In this document: piece by piece, positions 1 to 8,871 of the stretch | Layout: each line of letters begins with the position of its first letter | How positions within the stretch are numbered: the stretch's first letter is position 1 | Source of the DNA: Gammaproteobacteria bacterium | GTDB taxonomy: Bacteria; Pseudomonadota; Gammaproteobacteria; Pseudomonadales; Halieaceae | Length of the DNA: 36,692 nucleotides | Direction: 5' to 3' | Assembly: GCA_024686215.1 (NCBI GenBank) | Contig: JAIBDN010000020.1 | Span: forward strand, 1-36,692 | Notes under the pieces: model-generated | The model's input: only the letters and a program-made list of their open reading frames with translations | What the model was told of the DNA's origin: nothing | The model's database searches: none | Translations under genes and position numbers: made by a program

Positions 1-609
1 CTGGTACTGCCACTTTACCCGCAGTACAGCGGAGCGACCACGGCCTCTACCTTTGATGCGATTGCTGAGGATTTCACCGCGCGTCGCTGGCTACCGGATT
101 TGCGCTTTATCAGCCACTACCACGATCACCCCGCGTATATCACGGCATTGGCAGACAGTATCAGAGCCTTCAGGGCGCAGCATGGCAGCGCGGATAAGCT
201 GTTGTTTTCCTATCACGGTGAGCCACAGAAATACCTGGACAGGGGCGACCCCTACCACTGTGAGTGCCTGAAGACTTCGCGTTTGGTCGCCGAGCAACTG
301 GGCTTACACAAGGAGGAGTATACGAGTGCATTTCAATCGCGCTTTGGCCGGGAAGAGTGGCTAAAACCTTATACCGACGAGACACTGAAGGGGTTTCCGC
401 AACAGGGCATAAAAAGCGTGCAGGTTATCTGCCCGGGCTTCTCTGCGGACTGCCTGGAAACGCTGGAAGAAATAGCGGTGGAGAACCGCGACTACTTCCT
501 GGAAGCCGGCGGCGAGGATTTCGTCTATATACCCTGCCTGAACAGCTCACCCGGGCATATCAGTTGCCTGGCAACTATCGTGAAAGAACATTTACAAGGC
601 TGGGTATAG
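1..609 (+). CDS. hemH: Ferrochelatase, C-terminal part (5' end outside window)
   Basis: This is the last 202 codons of ferrochelatase, which inserts Fe2+ into protoporphyrin IX in the final step of haem synthesis. The frame is open from base 1, so the gene starts before the window. Visible family marks are the LVLPLYPQYS stretch at the very start, FSYHGEP near residue 71 of the fragment (with the conserved active-site region His), a YHCEC segment, WLKPYTDETL, and CPGFSADCLETLEEI followed by the acidic end of the active site. Bacterial ferrochelatases are about 320-370 residues, so roughly the first 40% is missing. The gene converges with a small haem-binding protein gene. A 7-bp perfect hairpin lies between the two stop codons. 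The identification is secure from motif order. Confidence 0.96.
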   Translation: MVLPLYPQYSGATTASTFDAIAEDFTARRWLPDLRFISHYHDHPAYITALADSIRAFRAQHGSADKLLFSYHGEPQKYLDRGDPYHCECLKTSRLVAEQLGLHKEEYTSAFQSRFGREEWLKPYTDETLKGFPQQGIKSVQVICPGFSADCLETLEEIAVENRDYFLEAGGEDFVYIPCLNSSPGHISCLATIVKEHLQGWV

Positions 610-622
610 CCGGCCTTGGCGC

Positions 623-642
623 TGCGCCCATTGCCGGGCGCA
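623..642. terminator. Hairpin between convergent hemH and the CxxCH protein
   Basis: TGCGCCC (623-629) and GGGCGCA (636-642) form a perfect 7-bp GC-rich stem with a 6-nt loop, placed exactly between two convergent stop codons. Neither side is followed by a clear T-run, so it is at best a weak bidirectional terminator or 3' end stabiliser. Confidence 0.4.
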
Positions 643-646
643 CAAA

Positions 647-889
647 TTACTTGGGCATCAACTCCGCGATAATCGCCTTGAGCTGCTCATCGCTGAGCTC
701 GCTGTTATCCTTGTGCCGCTTGTTGCTCGGATCCTTCGCTTCAGCCAGCAGTTCATCTGCGGACATACCCGCCCAATCCTCAGCGGGTTCGTGGCAATCC
801 AGGCACATTTCCGCATCCGCGGCCAGCACAGGCGTAATGCTCCCGCAGGCTACTACCATCATCATGCCCAGCAAAAAATTCTTTTTCAT
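647..889 (-). CDS. Small exported single-haem c-type cytochrome-like protein
   Basis: This is an 80-residue protein with a cleavable signal peptide: a Lys pair, a hydrophobic stretch of residues 5-19, and cleavage likely after the VLA at 21-23. A single CLDCH haem c attachment motif sits at residues 29-33. The mature protein would have only about 57 residues, which is below ordinary class I cytochromes c (80-100). The tail (HKDNSELSDEQLKAII) resembles the last helix of small periplasmic cytochromes. Met42 and Met78 are the only Met residues after the haem motif and so are candidate distal ligands. The likely place of action is the periplasm, as a short-range electron carrier or haem binder. 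It faces hemH tail to tail. The exact partner cannot be read from the sequence. Confidence 0.8.
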   Translation of the reverse strand: MKKNFLLGMMMVVACGSITPVLAADAEMCLDCHEPAEDWAGMSADELLAEAKDPSNKRHKDNSELSDEQLKAIIAELMPK

Positions 890-1094
890 AACGTTTCCTT
901 GATTAATTCACTGCCTGAAAGTGCTTATTCAACACCCTGATTGATGCGCGAAGCGAAACACCGCCCGTTGCGCTAGCTGATTATGATCTGACAAACATCG
1001 ATAGCAGTCAATACAGACGTTAAAACTCATATGTACACCCCTGCCCGGTTAATCCATCATGGATGTGATTGGAAACACACTGAGGAAGCAAGTG

Positions 1095-1451
1095 ATGAGC
1101 AAGAAATTCGCAATAATCGGCTTAGTGCTGATGTGCTTGAGCCACGCGCTGCCTGGTCAGGCACAAGTTGCCGAAGAGGCAGTATGGATAGATGTGCGCA
1201 CACCCGCTGAATACGCCAATGGGCATCTGCAACAGGCCACCCTCATTCCTTTTGATGGTATTGAGGCTGGTGTTGCCGCGCTGAACCTGAGCAAGGACAC
1301 CCCTATCTACGTGTATTGCGCAGTAGGCGGGCGCGCCGAAAAGGCCAAACAACGCCTGGAGGCCCAGGACTATAGCCAGGTCACCAATGTGGGCAGCCTG
1401 GAAAACGCCAGAAAGGTGTATAAACAGGGGCAGCAGTCCGCTACGGACTGA
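1095..1451 (+). CDS. Exported single-domain rhodanese-like protein
   Basis: This is a 118-residue protein with a signal peptide (MSKK, hydrophobic residues 6-17, cleavage near GQA at 21-23), followed by one rhodanese domain. WIDVRTPAEYANGHL at residues 31-45 is the usual substrate-side signature. The active-site loop is CAVGGR at 75-80, with the persulfide-forming Cys75 preceded by YVY. The domain layout is that of PspE-type periplasmic sulfurtransferases. The start at 1095 is chosen because GAGG (1082-1085) sits 9 nt upstream and the Lys-rich signal peptide begins there. An earlier in-frame ATG at 1059 would bury the signal peptide. Its physiological sulfur acceptor is unknown. Its stop codon directly abuts the stop of the convergent ZIP gene. 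Confidence 0.88.
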   Translation: MSKKFAIIGLVLMCLSHALPGQAQVAEEAVWIDVRTPAEYANGHLQQATLIPFDGIEAGVAALNLSKDTPIYVYCAVGGRAEKAKQRLEAQDYSQVTNVGSLENARKVYKQGQQSATD

Positions 1452-2303
1452 TCAGTGCCCGCCCTGGTGAATGGCGGCAGGTTCCACCGCGCCAATCGCA
1501 TAGGCCAGGGCGATGCCCAACAGGAATACCAGCGTTAACTTTCCGCGGTCATGGCTATGGAAATGAACTTCCGGTAGCAAGTCACTCAAGGCGATACAGA
1601 TAAAGGCCCCGGCAGAAAACGCCAGGGCTGCAGCCACCACATGGCTGCGGGTATCAACCAGCACGTCAATGCCGAAGTAGAACAACAAGGCACCCAGTGG
1701 ACACATCAGCGCAAACACCAGATTGGTGGTCATGCGCGCACCGCGACTCCAGCCACCCGCCTCCATGATGGTGCTGATGGACATGGCATCCAGTGGCTTG
1801 TGCAGTAAAATCGCGAGAAATACCCCGACCCCTATGAGGCCGGTGACATGACTGTGATCACCTTGCATAACTGCACCCAGGGCCACGCCATCGATCAGCG
1901 TATGCAGGGCCAGGCCCAGGGCAATGCCCACCCAGCTCATGCTGTGGGCGGGTGCCTGCTGTACAGGCTCGTGAAGGTGGTGATCGTGGTGCTGATCTTC
2001 CTCACTACTGAAATCATGCTGATGAAAGTGAAACAGGCGCAGCAGCAGCAGCATGCCGATCAAGCCTACCATCAACCACCAGACAGTGATGTCCACCGCA
2101 CCGGGGCCGTCCTGCATGGCGATACTGTGCGGCAACAGGTGATAGAAGGCCACGCCCAGCATCAGCCCGGAAACAAAGCTCATCACCAGCTGGGTGCGGG
2201 TATGGGTCATCTTCACCCAGTTGGGCAGCAGCCCGCCTACCAGAGAGAATCCGGCAATGGCAAAGCAATAGGTGAAAAGTAACAGGGTGGTAGACGCCGT
2301 CAT
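1452..2303 (-). CDS. ZIP-family divalent metal transporter
   Basis: This is a 283-residue polytopic inner-membrane protein with about eight hydrophobic segments, the topology of ZIP (Zn/Fe-regulated) transporters. The two metal-site helices are recognisable: HTLIDG at residues 134-139 in TM4 and HKPLDA at 168-173 in TM5. A His-rich cytoplasmic loop (residues 92-111, ten His including HFHQH and HHDHH) lies between TM3 and TM4, as expected for metal sensing or capture. A second His-containing segment (HFHSH) lies before the last helices. The likely function is uptake of Zn2+ or a related metal into the cytoplasm. The substrate cannot be fixed from sequence. A small membrane protein gene lies 74 bp upstream on the same strand and may be co-transcribed. 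Confidence 0.9.
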   Translation of the reverse strand: MTASTTLLLFTYCFAIAGFSLVGGLLPNWVKMTHTRTQLVMSFVSGLMLGVAFYHLLPHSIAMQDGPGAVDITVWWLMVGLIGMLLLLRLFHFHQHDFSSEEDQHHDHHLHEPVQQAPAHSMSWVGIALGLALHTLIDGVALGAVMQGDHSHVTGLIGVGVFLAILLHKPLDAMSISTIMEAGGWSRGARMTTNLVFALMCPLGALLFYFGIDVLVDTRSHVVAAALAFSAGAFICIALSDLLPEVHFHSHDRGKLTLVFLLGIALAYAIGAVEPAAIHQGGH

Positions 2304-2377
2304 GGCCGCTTCTTATGGCTAAAGAATTAACCAGCGATTATCCCACAGACCAGATGCCCAGTAACAGCACGCGATTG

Positions 2378-2749
2378 TCACGCCAGGGCCGCGTAGACAA
2401 AAAACAGACCGAACAGCAGCGCCAGGCTCAACCACAGGCGGGCCATAGTAGGCGACAGGTCGCCGAACCAACTGGCCATTTTACGCAGTGGTGGGGCGGG
2501 TATGACGACTAACAGCAGTCCGCTGAACGCGAACAGCCAGCCAAACAGGCTTACGACACTGCTGTAAGCCACGCTGTCGGCGGCCGCTATCAGCCCGGCT
2601 CCCAGCAACAAGCGTAACAGTGCCACTGCGTATAGCCAGCGGCTGGCGAACACTTTATCCAACAGGCCAGGCATGCGCCCGGGCTGGATAATCAAAAACA
2701 GGCTGATACCGCTAACCAGCAGGCCTACCAGTAATACCAACTGGGACAT
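2378..2749 (-). CDS. Small four-helix integral membrane protein, function unknown
   Basis: This is a 123-residue, very hydrophobic protein with about four membrane segments (near residues 3-21, 39-57, 63-83 and 104-121). Short charged loops separate them, including IIQPGRM after the first helix and PAPPLRKMASW before the last. No catalytic motif is visible and the family was not recognised. The start at 2749 is preferred over the upstream ATG at 2767, because GGAG is placed 8 nt before the 2749 start and the shorter form begins directly with the first helix. It lies upstream of the ZIP transporter gene on the same strand and diverges from the aldehyde dehydrogenase gene. Confidence 0.75.
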   Translation of the reverse strand: MSQLVLLVGLLVSGISLFLIIQPGRMPGLLDKVFASRWLYAVALLRLLLGAGLIAAADSVAYSSVVSLFGWLFAFSGLLLVVIPAPPLRKMASWFGDLSPTMARLWLSLALLFGLFFVYAALA

Positions 2750-2851
2750 GGTTTGTTCTCCACTCATTCACCCTGACGTTAGCGCAAAAGCGCAGTGCTG
2801 CACAGCCCCGGGAGTGATTGTAATTGTCAGTGGCGGCGCGAGAAAAAGACA

Positions 2852-2879
2852 TTGACAGCTCAACTAATGACTATTAGTT
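2852..2879 (+). promoter_or_regulatory. Probable aldehyde dehydrogenase promoter with operator palindrome
   Basis: A consensus -35 hexamer TTGACA (2852-2857) is followed at once by an 18-bp palindrome: AACTAAT (2862-2868), GACT, ATTAGTT (2873-2879). Its 7-bp arms are perfect. No strong -10 is seen at the usual distance; TAGTTT at 2875-2880 is the best. The palindrome falls where a TetR-like or similar dimeric repressor would block RNA polymerase. The regulator is not encoded nearby. Confidence 0.5.
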
Positions 2880-2905
2880 TGTCGGCAACCATCAGGAGTG
2901 CTGCC

Positions 2906-4447
2906 ATGTCCCTTTACGAACCCATAGAATCCAGCGATTCTCGTCGCCACCTGCAACTGCGCAGCCCGGTCACCCTGGAGCCCACCGGCGAGCTGGTGTG
3001 TGCCAACGCAGACGATGTAGCCGCGGCCATAAGCAGAGCCAGGGCAGCGCAACCCGCCTGGGCAGCCACCAGCATGCAAGCGCGCAGAGCGATCATCGAG
3101 CGCGCCCTGCAACTGGTACTGGAACGCCAGGACGAAATCATCGATACCGTAGTTGCCGAAACCGGCAAGGCGAAAACCGATGCCATGAGCATGGAGGTGT
3201 TCTCCGTGGCCGACTCCCTGTGCTATTACGCCAAGAATGCCGAGAAGTTCCTGCAACCGCGCAAGCGCCGGGTACACGGCATCCTGGGGCTGATGAAGCA
3301 ACTGCGTGTGCTGTACAAGCCGCTTGGCGTCGTTGGCCTGATCACCCCGTGGAACGGCCCTTTCGTACTGGTCATGAACCAGGCCGTGCAGGCCATATTG
3401 GCAGGTAACACGGTGGTCGCCAAAGGTTCCGAGGTAACTCCTTACTCCGCCAAACTGGCCGAAGACATTCTCAACCAGGCGGGTTTGCCAGAGGGTGTGC
3501 TGCAGGTACTGCTGGGCGACGGGGACACCGGTGCAGCGATCGTGCGCGGTGGTGTCGATAAAGTTTCCTTCACTGGCAGCGTGGCTACCGGGCGCAAGGT
3601 CGCCGAGGCCTGTGCCAGCCAGTTGATTCCCTGCACCCTGGAACTGGGGGGCAACGACGCCATGATCGTCTGCGCCGACGCCGACCTGGACCGGGCAGCC
3701 GACGGCGCCTGGTTGGGATCGTGCATGAACACCGGGCACTACTGTTGCGGTACCGAACGTATCTACGTGGTGGCTGCGGTATACGACGAATTCCTGCGCC
3801 TGGTTATGGACAAAGGCAAGGCACTGCGCCAGGGTCAGGAACACGGCTGGCAGGAGGATGTGGGTGCGGTATTCTGGGACCGACAGATGGCCATCATCGA
3901 GGCGCATGTGGAAGATGCCCGCACCAAGGGCGCTAGTATCCTGATGGGTGGCCGCCGCAATCCGCAGCTGCCCGGGCTGTACTACGAACCCACGGTCATT
4001 ACCGAGGTGAACAACAGCATGGACATCATGGTGCTGGAGACTTTCGGCCCGGTGCTGTGCATCCAGAAAGTGGCCAATGAGGACGAGGCGATAGCCATGG
4101 CCAACGACTCAGAATTCGGCCTCAACGGCAACGTCTGGACCAAGGACAAGGACAAGGGCTATCGCATAGCCTCAGCCATAGACACCGGCGCCTGCAGCGT
4201 CAACGATATGGCGGTGAGCTACGGCATACCCGCTGCTCCCTTCGGTGGCAAAAAGAACTCTGGCCTGGGTCAGGTCAATGGCAAGAAAGGCCTGCGCGGC
4301 TACTGCCACGAAATGCCCATTGTGATTGATCGTTTTGGCGGCAAGATGCAAAACGCCTACCCCTATACAGCAAAGAGTGCCGAGGGTATGCAGAAGCTGA
4401 TGAATTTTCTCTGGGTCAAAACACGCCTGGGACGCTGGTTGAGCTAG
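2906..4447 (+). CDS. NAD(P)-dependent aldehyde dehydrogenase
   Basis: This is a 513-residue member of the aldehyde dehydrogenase superfamily, which oxidises aldehydes to acids with NAD(P)+. The catalytic pair is visible: Glu246 in ELGGN and Cys280 in GHYCC, 34 residues apart as in the family. The Rossmann marks TPWNGP, KGSEVTP and FTGSVATG are present, as is the late motif ETFGPVL. The usual Gln of the GQxC motif is His here, and the nucleophile is followed by a second Cys. The last ~15 residues (MNFLWVKTRLGRWLS) are amphipathic or hydrophobic and may touch the membrane. The start at 2906 is set by AGGAG at 2894-2898. The longer frame from 2795 has no such site and runs through the promoter. 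The substrate cannot be assigned. The gene is divergent from the small membrane protein gene. Confidence 0.92.
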   Translation: MSLYEPIESSDSRRHLQLRSPVTLEPTGELVCANADDVAAAISRARAAQPAWAATSMQARRAIIERALQLVLERQDEIIDTVVAETGKAKTDAMSMEVFSVADSLCYYAKNAEKFLQPRKRRVHGILGLMKQLRVLYKPLGVVGLITPWNGPFVLVMNQAVQAILAGNTVVAKGSEVTPYSAKLAEDILNQAGLPEGVLQVLLGDGDTGAAIVRGGVDKVSFTGSVATGRKVAEACASQLIPCTLELGGNDAMIVCADADLDRAADGAWLGSCMNTGHYCCGTERIYVVAAVYDEFLRLVMDKGKALRQGQEHGWQEDVGAVFWDRQMAIIEAHVEDARTKGASILMGGRRNPQLPGLYYEPTVITEVNNSMDIMVLETFGPVLCIQKVANEDEAIAMANDSEFGLNGNVWTKDKDKGYRIASAIDTGACSVNDMAVSYGIPAAPFGGKKNSGLGQVNGKKGLRGYCHEMPIVIDRFGGKMQNAYPYTAKSAEGMQKLMNFLWVKTRLGRWLS

Positions 4448-4495
4448 TGACACCGGCACTGCAGGGGGCCTGCGCTGCAGCGCGCCCGCTGGCGC

Positions 4496-5617
4496 TTAAA
4501 CCAGCACCAGGTTATCGCGGTGGATCAGCTCTTCTTCCAGTTCGTAGCCGAGTATAGCCTCGATTTTACTGGATGCTGAACCCATGATACGGCTGGTTTC
4601 CTGCGCACCATAGTTGGTCAGTCCACGCGCCACCTCTACCCCGTCCGGATCGCGGCAGGACACCATATCGCCACGCTTGAAGTTGCCCTGAACACCGCGC
4701 ACCCCAACCGGCAACAGGCTACGACCTGATTCACGCAGTACCCGCACGGCTCCGGCATCGAGTTCCACGCTGCCCTGAATCTGCACCATACTGGCCAGCC
4801 ATTGCTTACGTGCATTCTGCGGCTCTTTACCGGTACGCAACCATGTACCCACATCATCACCAGCGGCAACGCTGGCCACCACGTGCTCGCGACGGCCCGA
4901 GGCGATAATGGTTTCAGTGCCGGAGCGAGCAGCCAGACGCGCCGCACGCAACTTGGTTACCATGCCACCGCGACCCAGCTCACCGCCCTCTCCCGCCATG
5001 GCGTCCAGGCTCGCGTCATGCACATCACAAGTGCGCACCATCTCCGCAGCAGGGTTACTGCGCGGGTCATCCCGGTACAGCCCCTCCTGGTCAGTGAGTA
5101 ACAACAATGCATCGGCATCGATCAGGTTGGCTACCAGTGCCGCCAACGTGTCGTTGTCACCAAAACGGATTTCGTCAGTGACCACCGTATCGTTCTCGTT
5201 AATCACCGGCAACACCCCCAGGCGCAACAAGGTCTTCAGCGTACCCCGGGCATTGAGGTAGCGATCCCGGGCCATGATATCGTCATGCCCCAGTAACACC
5301 TGCGCGGTAACCACAGCATGACGTTTAAACGCGCTCTCATAACTCTGTACCAGCACCGACTGACCCACGGCAGCAGCTGCCTGCAGGTCGTGCACCAGGT
5401 GTGGCCGCGCCTTCCAGCCCAGGCGCACGATGCCGGCAGCTACTGCGCCACTGGACACCAGCACCACCTCACAAGCCTGGTCACGCAGCCCCACCAGCTG
5501 TTCCACCAGCCGGGTGATCATCTCCTCATCCAGGCCGCGGCCATCATCGGTTAGCAGTGCGCTGCCAACCTTGACCACCCAGCGTCGGGACTTTGCTATC
5601 TCTTCACGTTCCGCCAT
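4496..5617 (-). CDS. proB: Glutamate 5-kinase
   Basis: This is a 373-residue enzyme that phosphorylates glutamate to gamma-glutamyl phosphate, the first step of proline synthesis. It has an N-terminal amino-acid kinase domain (WVVKVGSALL near residue 13, VSSGAVAAG near 55, INENDTV near 137, DNDTLAALVA, and LLTDQEGLY near 175). A C-terminal PUA domain follows (from about residue 280: GAVRVLRESGRSLLPVGV, then GDMVSC). The length fits the 367-residue E. coli ProB. It starts 8 nt after the obgE stop, so the two genes are surely co-transcribed. The order rplU-rpmA-obgE-proB is conserved in Pseudomonas-like genomes. It converges with the aldehyde dehydrogenase gene. A GGAAG site precedes the ATG. 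Confidence 0.97.
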   Translation of the reverse strand: MAEREEIAKSRRWVVKVGSALLTDDGRGLDEEMITRLVEQLVGLRDQACEVVLVSSGAVAAGIVRLGWKARPHLVHDLQAAAAVGQSVLVQSYESAFKRHAVVTAQVLLGHDDIMARDRYLNARGTLKTLLRLGVLPVINENDTVVTDEIRFGDNDTLAALVANLIDADALLLLTDQEGLYRDDPRSNPAAEMVRTCDVHDASLDAMAGEGGELGRGGMVTKLRAARLAARSGTETIIASGRREHVVASVAAGDDVGTWLRTGKEPQNARKQWLASMVQIQGSVELDAGAVRVLRESGRSLLPVGVRGVQGNFKRGDMVSCRDPDGVEVARGLTNYGAQETSRIMGSASSKIEAILGYELEEELIHRDNLVLV

Positions 5618-5625
5618 GCTGCTTC

Positions 5626-6846
<1,221 letters not shown>

Positions 6847-6906
6847 TTAGCGTGTTTTCTCTCTATCGATTTAACCAGGCGCGCTGCCTGCCGGGAAATC
6901 AGTATA

Positions 6907-6938
6907 CAAAAAAAAGCCCCGTCAAATGACGAGGCTTT
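6907..6938 (-). terminator. Intrinsic terminator after rpmA
   Basis: Read on the minus strand, AAAGCCTCGTC, a 4-nt ATTT loop and GACGGGGCTTT form an 11-bp stem with one G.U pair. A run of at least eight T follows. It is placed 27 nt after the rpmA stop. This is a textbook Rho-independent terminator for rplU-rpmA. It may be only partial, because obgE follows on the same strand. Confidence 0.9.
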
Positions 6939-6964
6939 GCAGTTCTTGGCGTTGCTGCCGCGAC

Positions 6965-7222
6965 TCAGGCGCCTACCACCTGTACGTACTTGCGGCTCTT
7001 CGGGCCTTTAACCACGAACTCGACCTTGCCATCCGACGTTGCGAACAGGGTGTGGTCTTTGCCTATGCCTACATTGTCACCCGCGTGGAAGCGAGTTCCG
7101 CGCTGACGCACCAGGATGTTGCCTGCTGCTACAGCTTCACCACCAAAGCGCTTGACGCCCAGACGTTTACTTTGCGAATCACGTCCGTTACGAGTACTAC
7201 CACCAGCTTTCTTGTGTGCCAT
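6965..7222 (-). CDS. rpmA: 50S ribosomal protein L27
   Basis: This is an 85-residue L27, located near the peptidyl-transferase centre of the 50S subunit. The N-terminus [16 protein letters not shown] is the family signature and needs no proteolytic trimming, unlike the Firmicute form. [17 protein letters not shown] and [14 protein letters not shown] follow in the standard order. It lies 16 nt downstream of rplU and is followed by an intrinsic terminator. Confidence 0.98.
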   Translation of the reverse strand: MAHKKAGGSTRNGRDSQSKRLGVKRFGGEAVAAGNILVRQRGTRFHAGDNVGIGKDHTLFATSDGKVEFVVKGPKSRKYVQVVGA

Positions 7223-7238
7223 GCTTCAAGCTCTCCAG

Positions 7239-7550
7239 TTACGCCGAAATACCAGTAATTTTCACTTCGGTGAACCACTGGCGATGGCCAGTTTCTTTCC
7301 GATAGTGCTTACGGCGGTTAAATTTTATGATCTTGATCTTCTTGTGACGGCCGTGACCAACCACTTCAGCGGTCACTTTGCTACCCGCAACAACCGGGGT
7401 GCCAATTTTCACGTCGTCACCGCCGCCTATCATCAATACCTTATCGAATTCGATAGAATCTCCGGTAGCGGCTTCAATTTTTTCCAGCTTGAGGGTCTCG
7501 CCCTCAATTACGCGGTGCTGTTTACCACCGGCTTCGATTACTGCGTACAT
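7239..7550 (-). CDS. rplU: 50S ribosomal protein L21
   Basis: This is a 103-residue L21, which binds 23S rRNA. The start [14 protein letters not shown] matches the usual bacterial N-terminus. The ATG at 7550 is chosen because GGAG at 7556-7559 lies 5 nt upstream. A GTG at 7556 overlapping that site would add two residues and is unlikely. The C-terminal [15 protein letters not shown] and [10 protein letters not shown] segments are typical. It is the first gene of the rplU-rpmA operon and diverges from ispB, with a promoter and a foldable leader in the 282-bp gap. Confidence 0.98.
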   Translation of the reverse strand: MYAVIEAGGKQHRVIEGETLKLEKIEAATGDSIEFDKVLMIGGGDDVKIGTPVVAGSKVTAEVVGHGRHKKIKIIKFNRRKHYRKETGHRQWFTEVKITGISA

Positions 7551-7567
7551 ATACACTCCGTTGAGTT

Positions 7568-7670
7568 AGCCTGCTCGCTGTGACAAAAATCCCTTATAAA
7601 TCAAGGGGGCAGAGCCAGGCACTAACAGTTAATTAACACTGCCCACCACTATCTTAGAGCCACAGTAGGG
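7568..7670 (-). promoter_or_regulatory. Structured leader of the rplU mRNA
   Basis: The stretch between the predicted rplU promoter and its start codon can fold. On the minus strand GGGCAG pairs with CTGCCC further on. The enclosed part contains the palindrome GTTAATTAAC (7628-7637). Nearer the gene, CCCTT-GATTTAT-AAGGG forms a second hairpin. Such leaders on ribosomal protein operons often bind the encoded protein. Binding by L21 is inference only. Confidence 0.35.
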
Positions 7671-7684
7671 GTCAGAGGGCGGCG

Positions 7685-7713
7685 ATTTTACGCAAAACAG
7701 CCCCCCTGGGCAA
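7685..7713 (-). promoter_or_regulatory. Putative sigma-70 promoter of rplU-rpmA
   Basis: On the minus strand, the -35 TTGCCC (7708-7713) and -10 TAAAAT (7685-7690) are separated by exactly 17 bp. Transcription would start near 7678 and give a leader of about 127 nt before the rplU ATG. The -10 matches consensus at 5 of 6 positions and the -35 at 4 of 6. Confidence 0.55.
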
Positions 7714-7774
7714 GGGTTATTTTATTCTAAAAACAATAGCTTATGACCATAACGTGGCCCTTGACCACGACGGC

Positions 7775-7803
7775 TTGACAGCTTGCCGAACGCGCCATAG
7801 CAT
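7775..7803 (+). promoter_or_regulatory. Putative sigma-70 promoter of ispB
   Basis: The -35 is a perfect TTGACA (7775-7780), followed by a 17-bp spacer and the -10 TAGCAT (7798-7803). The ispB ATG follows 29 bp later. Just upstream, CGTGG (7753-7757) and CCACG (7765-7769) form a short inverted repeat around CCCTTGA, which could be a regulator site. No regulator is known for it. Confidence 0.6.
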
Positions 7804-7832
7804 GCGCTGGGACTCACCAATCTACCTTCTTT

Positions 7833-8795
7833 ATGCAACAGATACGCGCTACCGTCGCTGCCGAGTTTGAGCAGGTCAACCAGCTCATTGTAGAGCAGCT
7901 ACATTCCAACGTACCCATGGTGGAAAACGTCGGTCATTATATCGTCGACGCCGGCGGCAAACGCCTGCGCCCGCTGCTGGTGCTACTCAGTGCTGCCGCT
8001 CTTGGCAGCTGCAATGATCGGCACATCAAATTCGCCGCGGTGGTCGAGTTCATCCACACCGCTACCCTGTTGCACGACGACGTGGTGGATATATCCAGCC
8101 TGCGACGCGGACGAGCCACCGCGAATGCGGAATTCGGCAACGCGCCCTCGGTATTGGTAGGCGACTTCCTGTATACCCGCGCCTTCCAGCTCATGGTGCA
8201 ACTGGACGACATGAACCTCCTGCGACACATGGCCGACACCACCAATACCATCGCCGAGGGTGAGGTACTGCAGCTTACCCGGGCCGGGGACGCCGCAACT
8301 ACTGAACAACAGTACCTTGATGTCATCACCCGCAAAACCGCCATCCTGTTCGCCGCCGCTTGTCACGGCGCTGCCAACCTCAGCGGCGCGGATGACGCCA
8401 CCCGACAGTTATTGCACGAGTTCGGTCTCAACCTGGGTATCGCCTTCCAGATGATTGATGATGTACTGGATTATGAGGGCGACCCGGTCACCATGGGGAA
8501 AAATGTCGGCGATGACCTCACCGAGGGCAAACCCACGCTGCCACTGATTCATGTGCTACGCGAGGGCACTGCGCAAGAGCAAGCGCTGGTGCGACGCGCG
8601 ATCACCGAGAAAACCGCGGAAGACATCGAACGGGTGGTCGCCGCCGTAAATCGCTGTGGCGCACTGGACTATACCCGTGACCAGGCGCGGCACTATCACG
8701 ACCTGGCCCTGCAGGGGCTGGCACAGCTAGCGCAAGGCCCAGCGCGCAGCGCAATGGAACAAATTACCAACCTGTCCATAAACCGCGATCACTGA
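7833..8795 (+). CDS. ispB: Octaprenyl diphosphate synthase
   Basis: This is a 320-residue trans-polyprenyl diphosphate synthase that makes the side chain of ubiquinone and menaquinone. Both aspartate-rich Mg2+ sites are present: DDVVD at residues 82-86 (after LLH, before the RRG motif at 91-93) and DDVLD at 209-213. GGKRLRP at 41-47 binds the isopentenyl diphosphate. The length is close to E. coli IspB (323). The product chain length is inferred from overall similarity to IspB and could be C40 or C45. It diverges from rplU as in most gammaproteobacteria. pgi follows in the same direction after 76 bp. Confidence 0.95.
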   Translation: MQQIRATVAAEFEQVNQLIVEQLHSNVPMVENVGHYIVDAGGKRLRPLLVLLSAAALGSCNDRHIKFAAVVEFIHTATLLHDDVVDISSLRRGRATANAEFGNAPSVLVGDFLYTRAFQLMVQLDDMNLLRHMADTTNTIAEGEVLQLTRAGDAATTEQQYLDVITRKTAILFAAACHGAANLSGADDATRQLLHEFGLNLGIAFQMIDDVLDYEGDPVTMGKNVGDDLTEGKPTLPLIHVLREGTAQEQALVRRAITEKTAEDIERVVAAVNRCGALDYTRDQARHYHDLALQGLAQLAQGPARSAMEQITNLSINRDH

Positions 8796-8871
8796 TTTCC
8801 CATAGCGGTGATTGCACCGCCCCGGGCCAGTTTCTATACTCGGGGTTTATCCACCTCCCAAGAGTTTACCT

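Noticed and set aside
264..902. 212-codon plus-strand frame
   Set aside because: It runs through hemH in another frame and antisense through the CxxCH gene. The composition is Ser/Arg-rich and no motif is present.
2864..3907. Long open frame of 347 codons on the minus strand
   Set aside because: It lies wholly antisense to the aldehyde dehydrogenase gene, has no recognisable motif, and is explained by GC-rich codon bias of the real gene.
4459..4480. Hairpin CTGCAG/CTGCAG between the aldehyde dehydrogenase and proB genes
   Set aside because: The arms are themselves palindromic hexamers (PstI-like) and the stem is only 6 bp with no T-run. Weak evidence.
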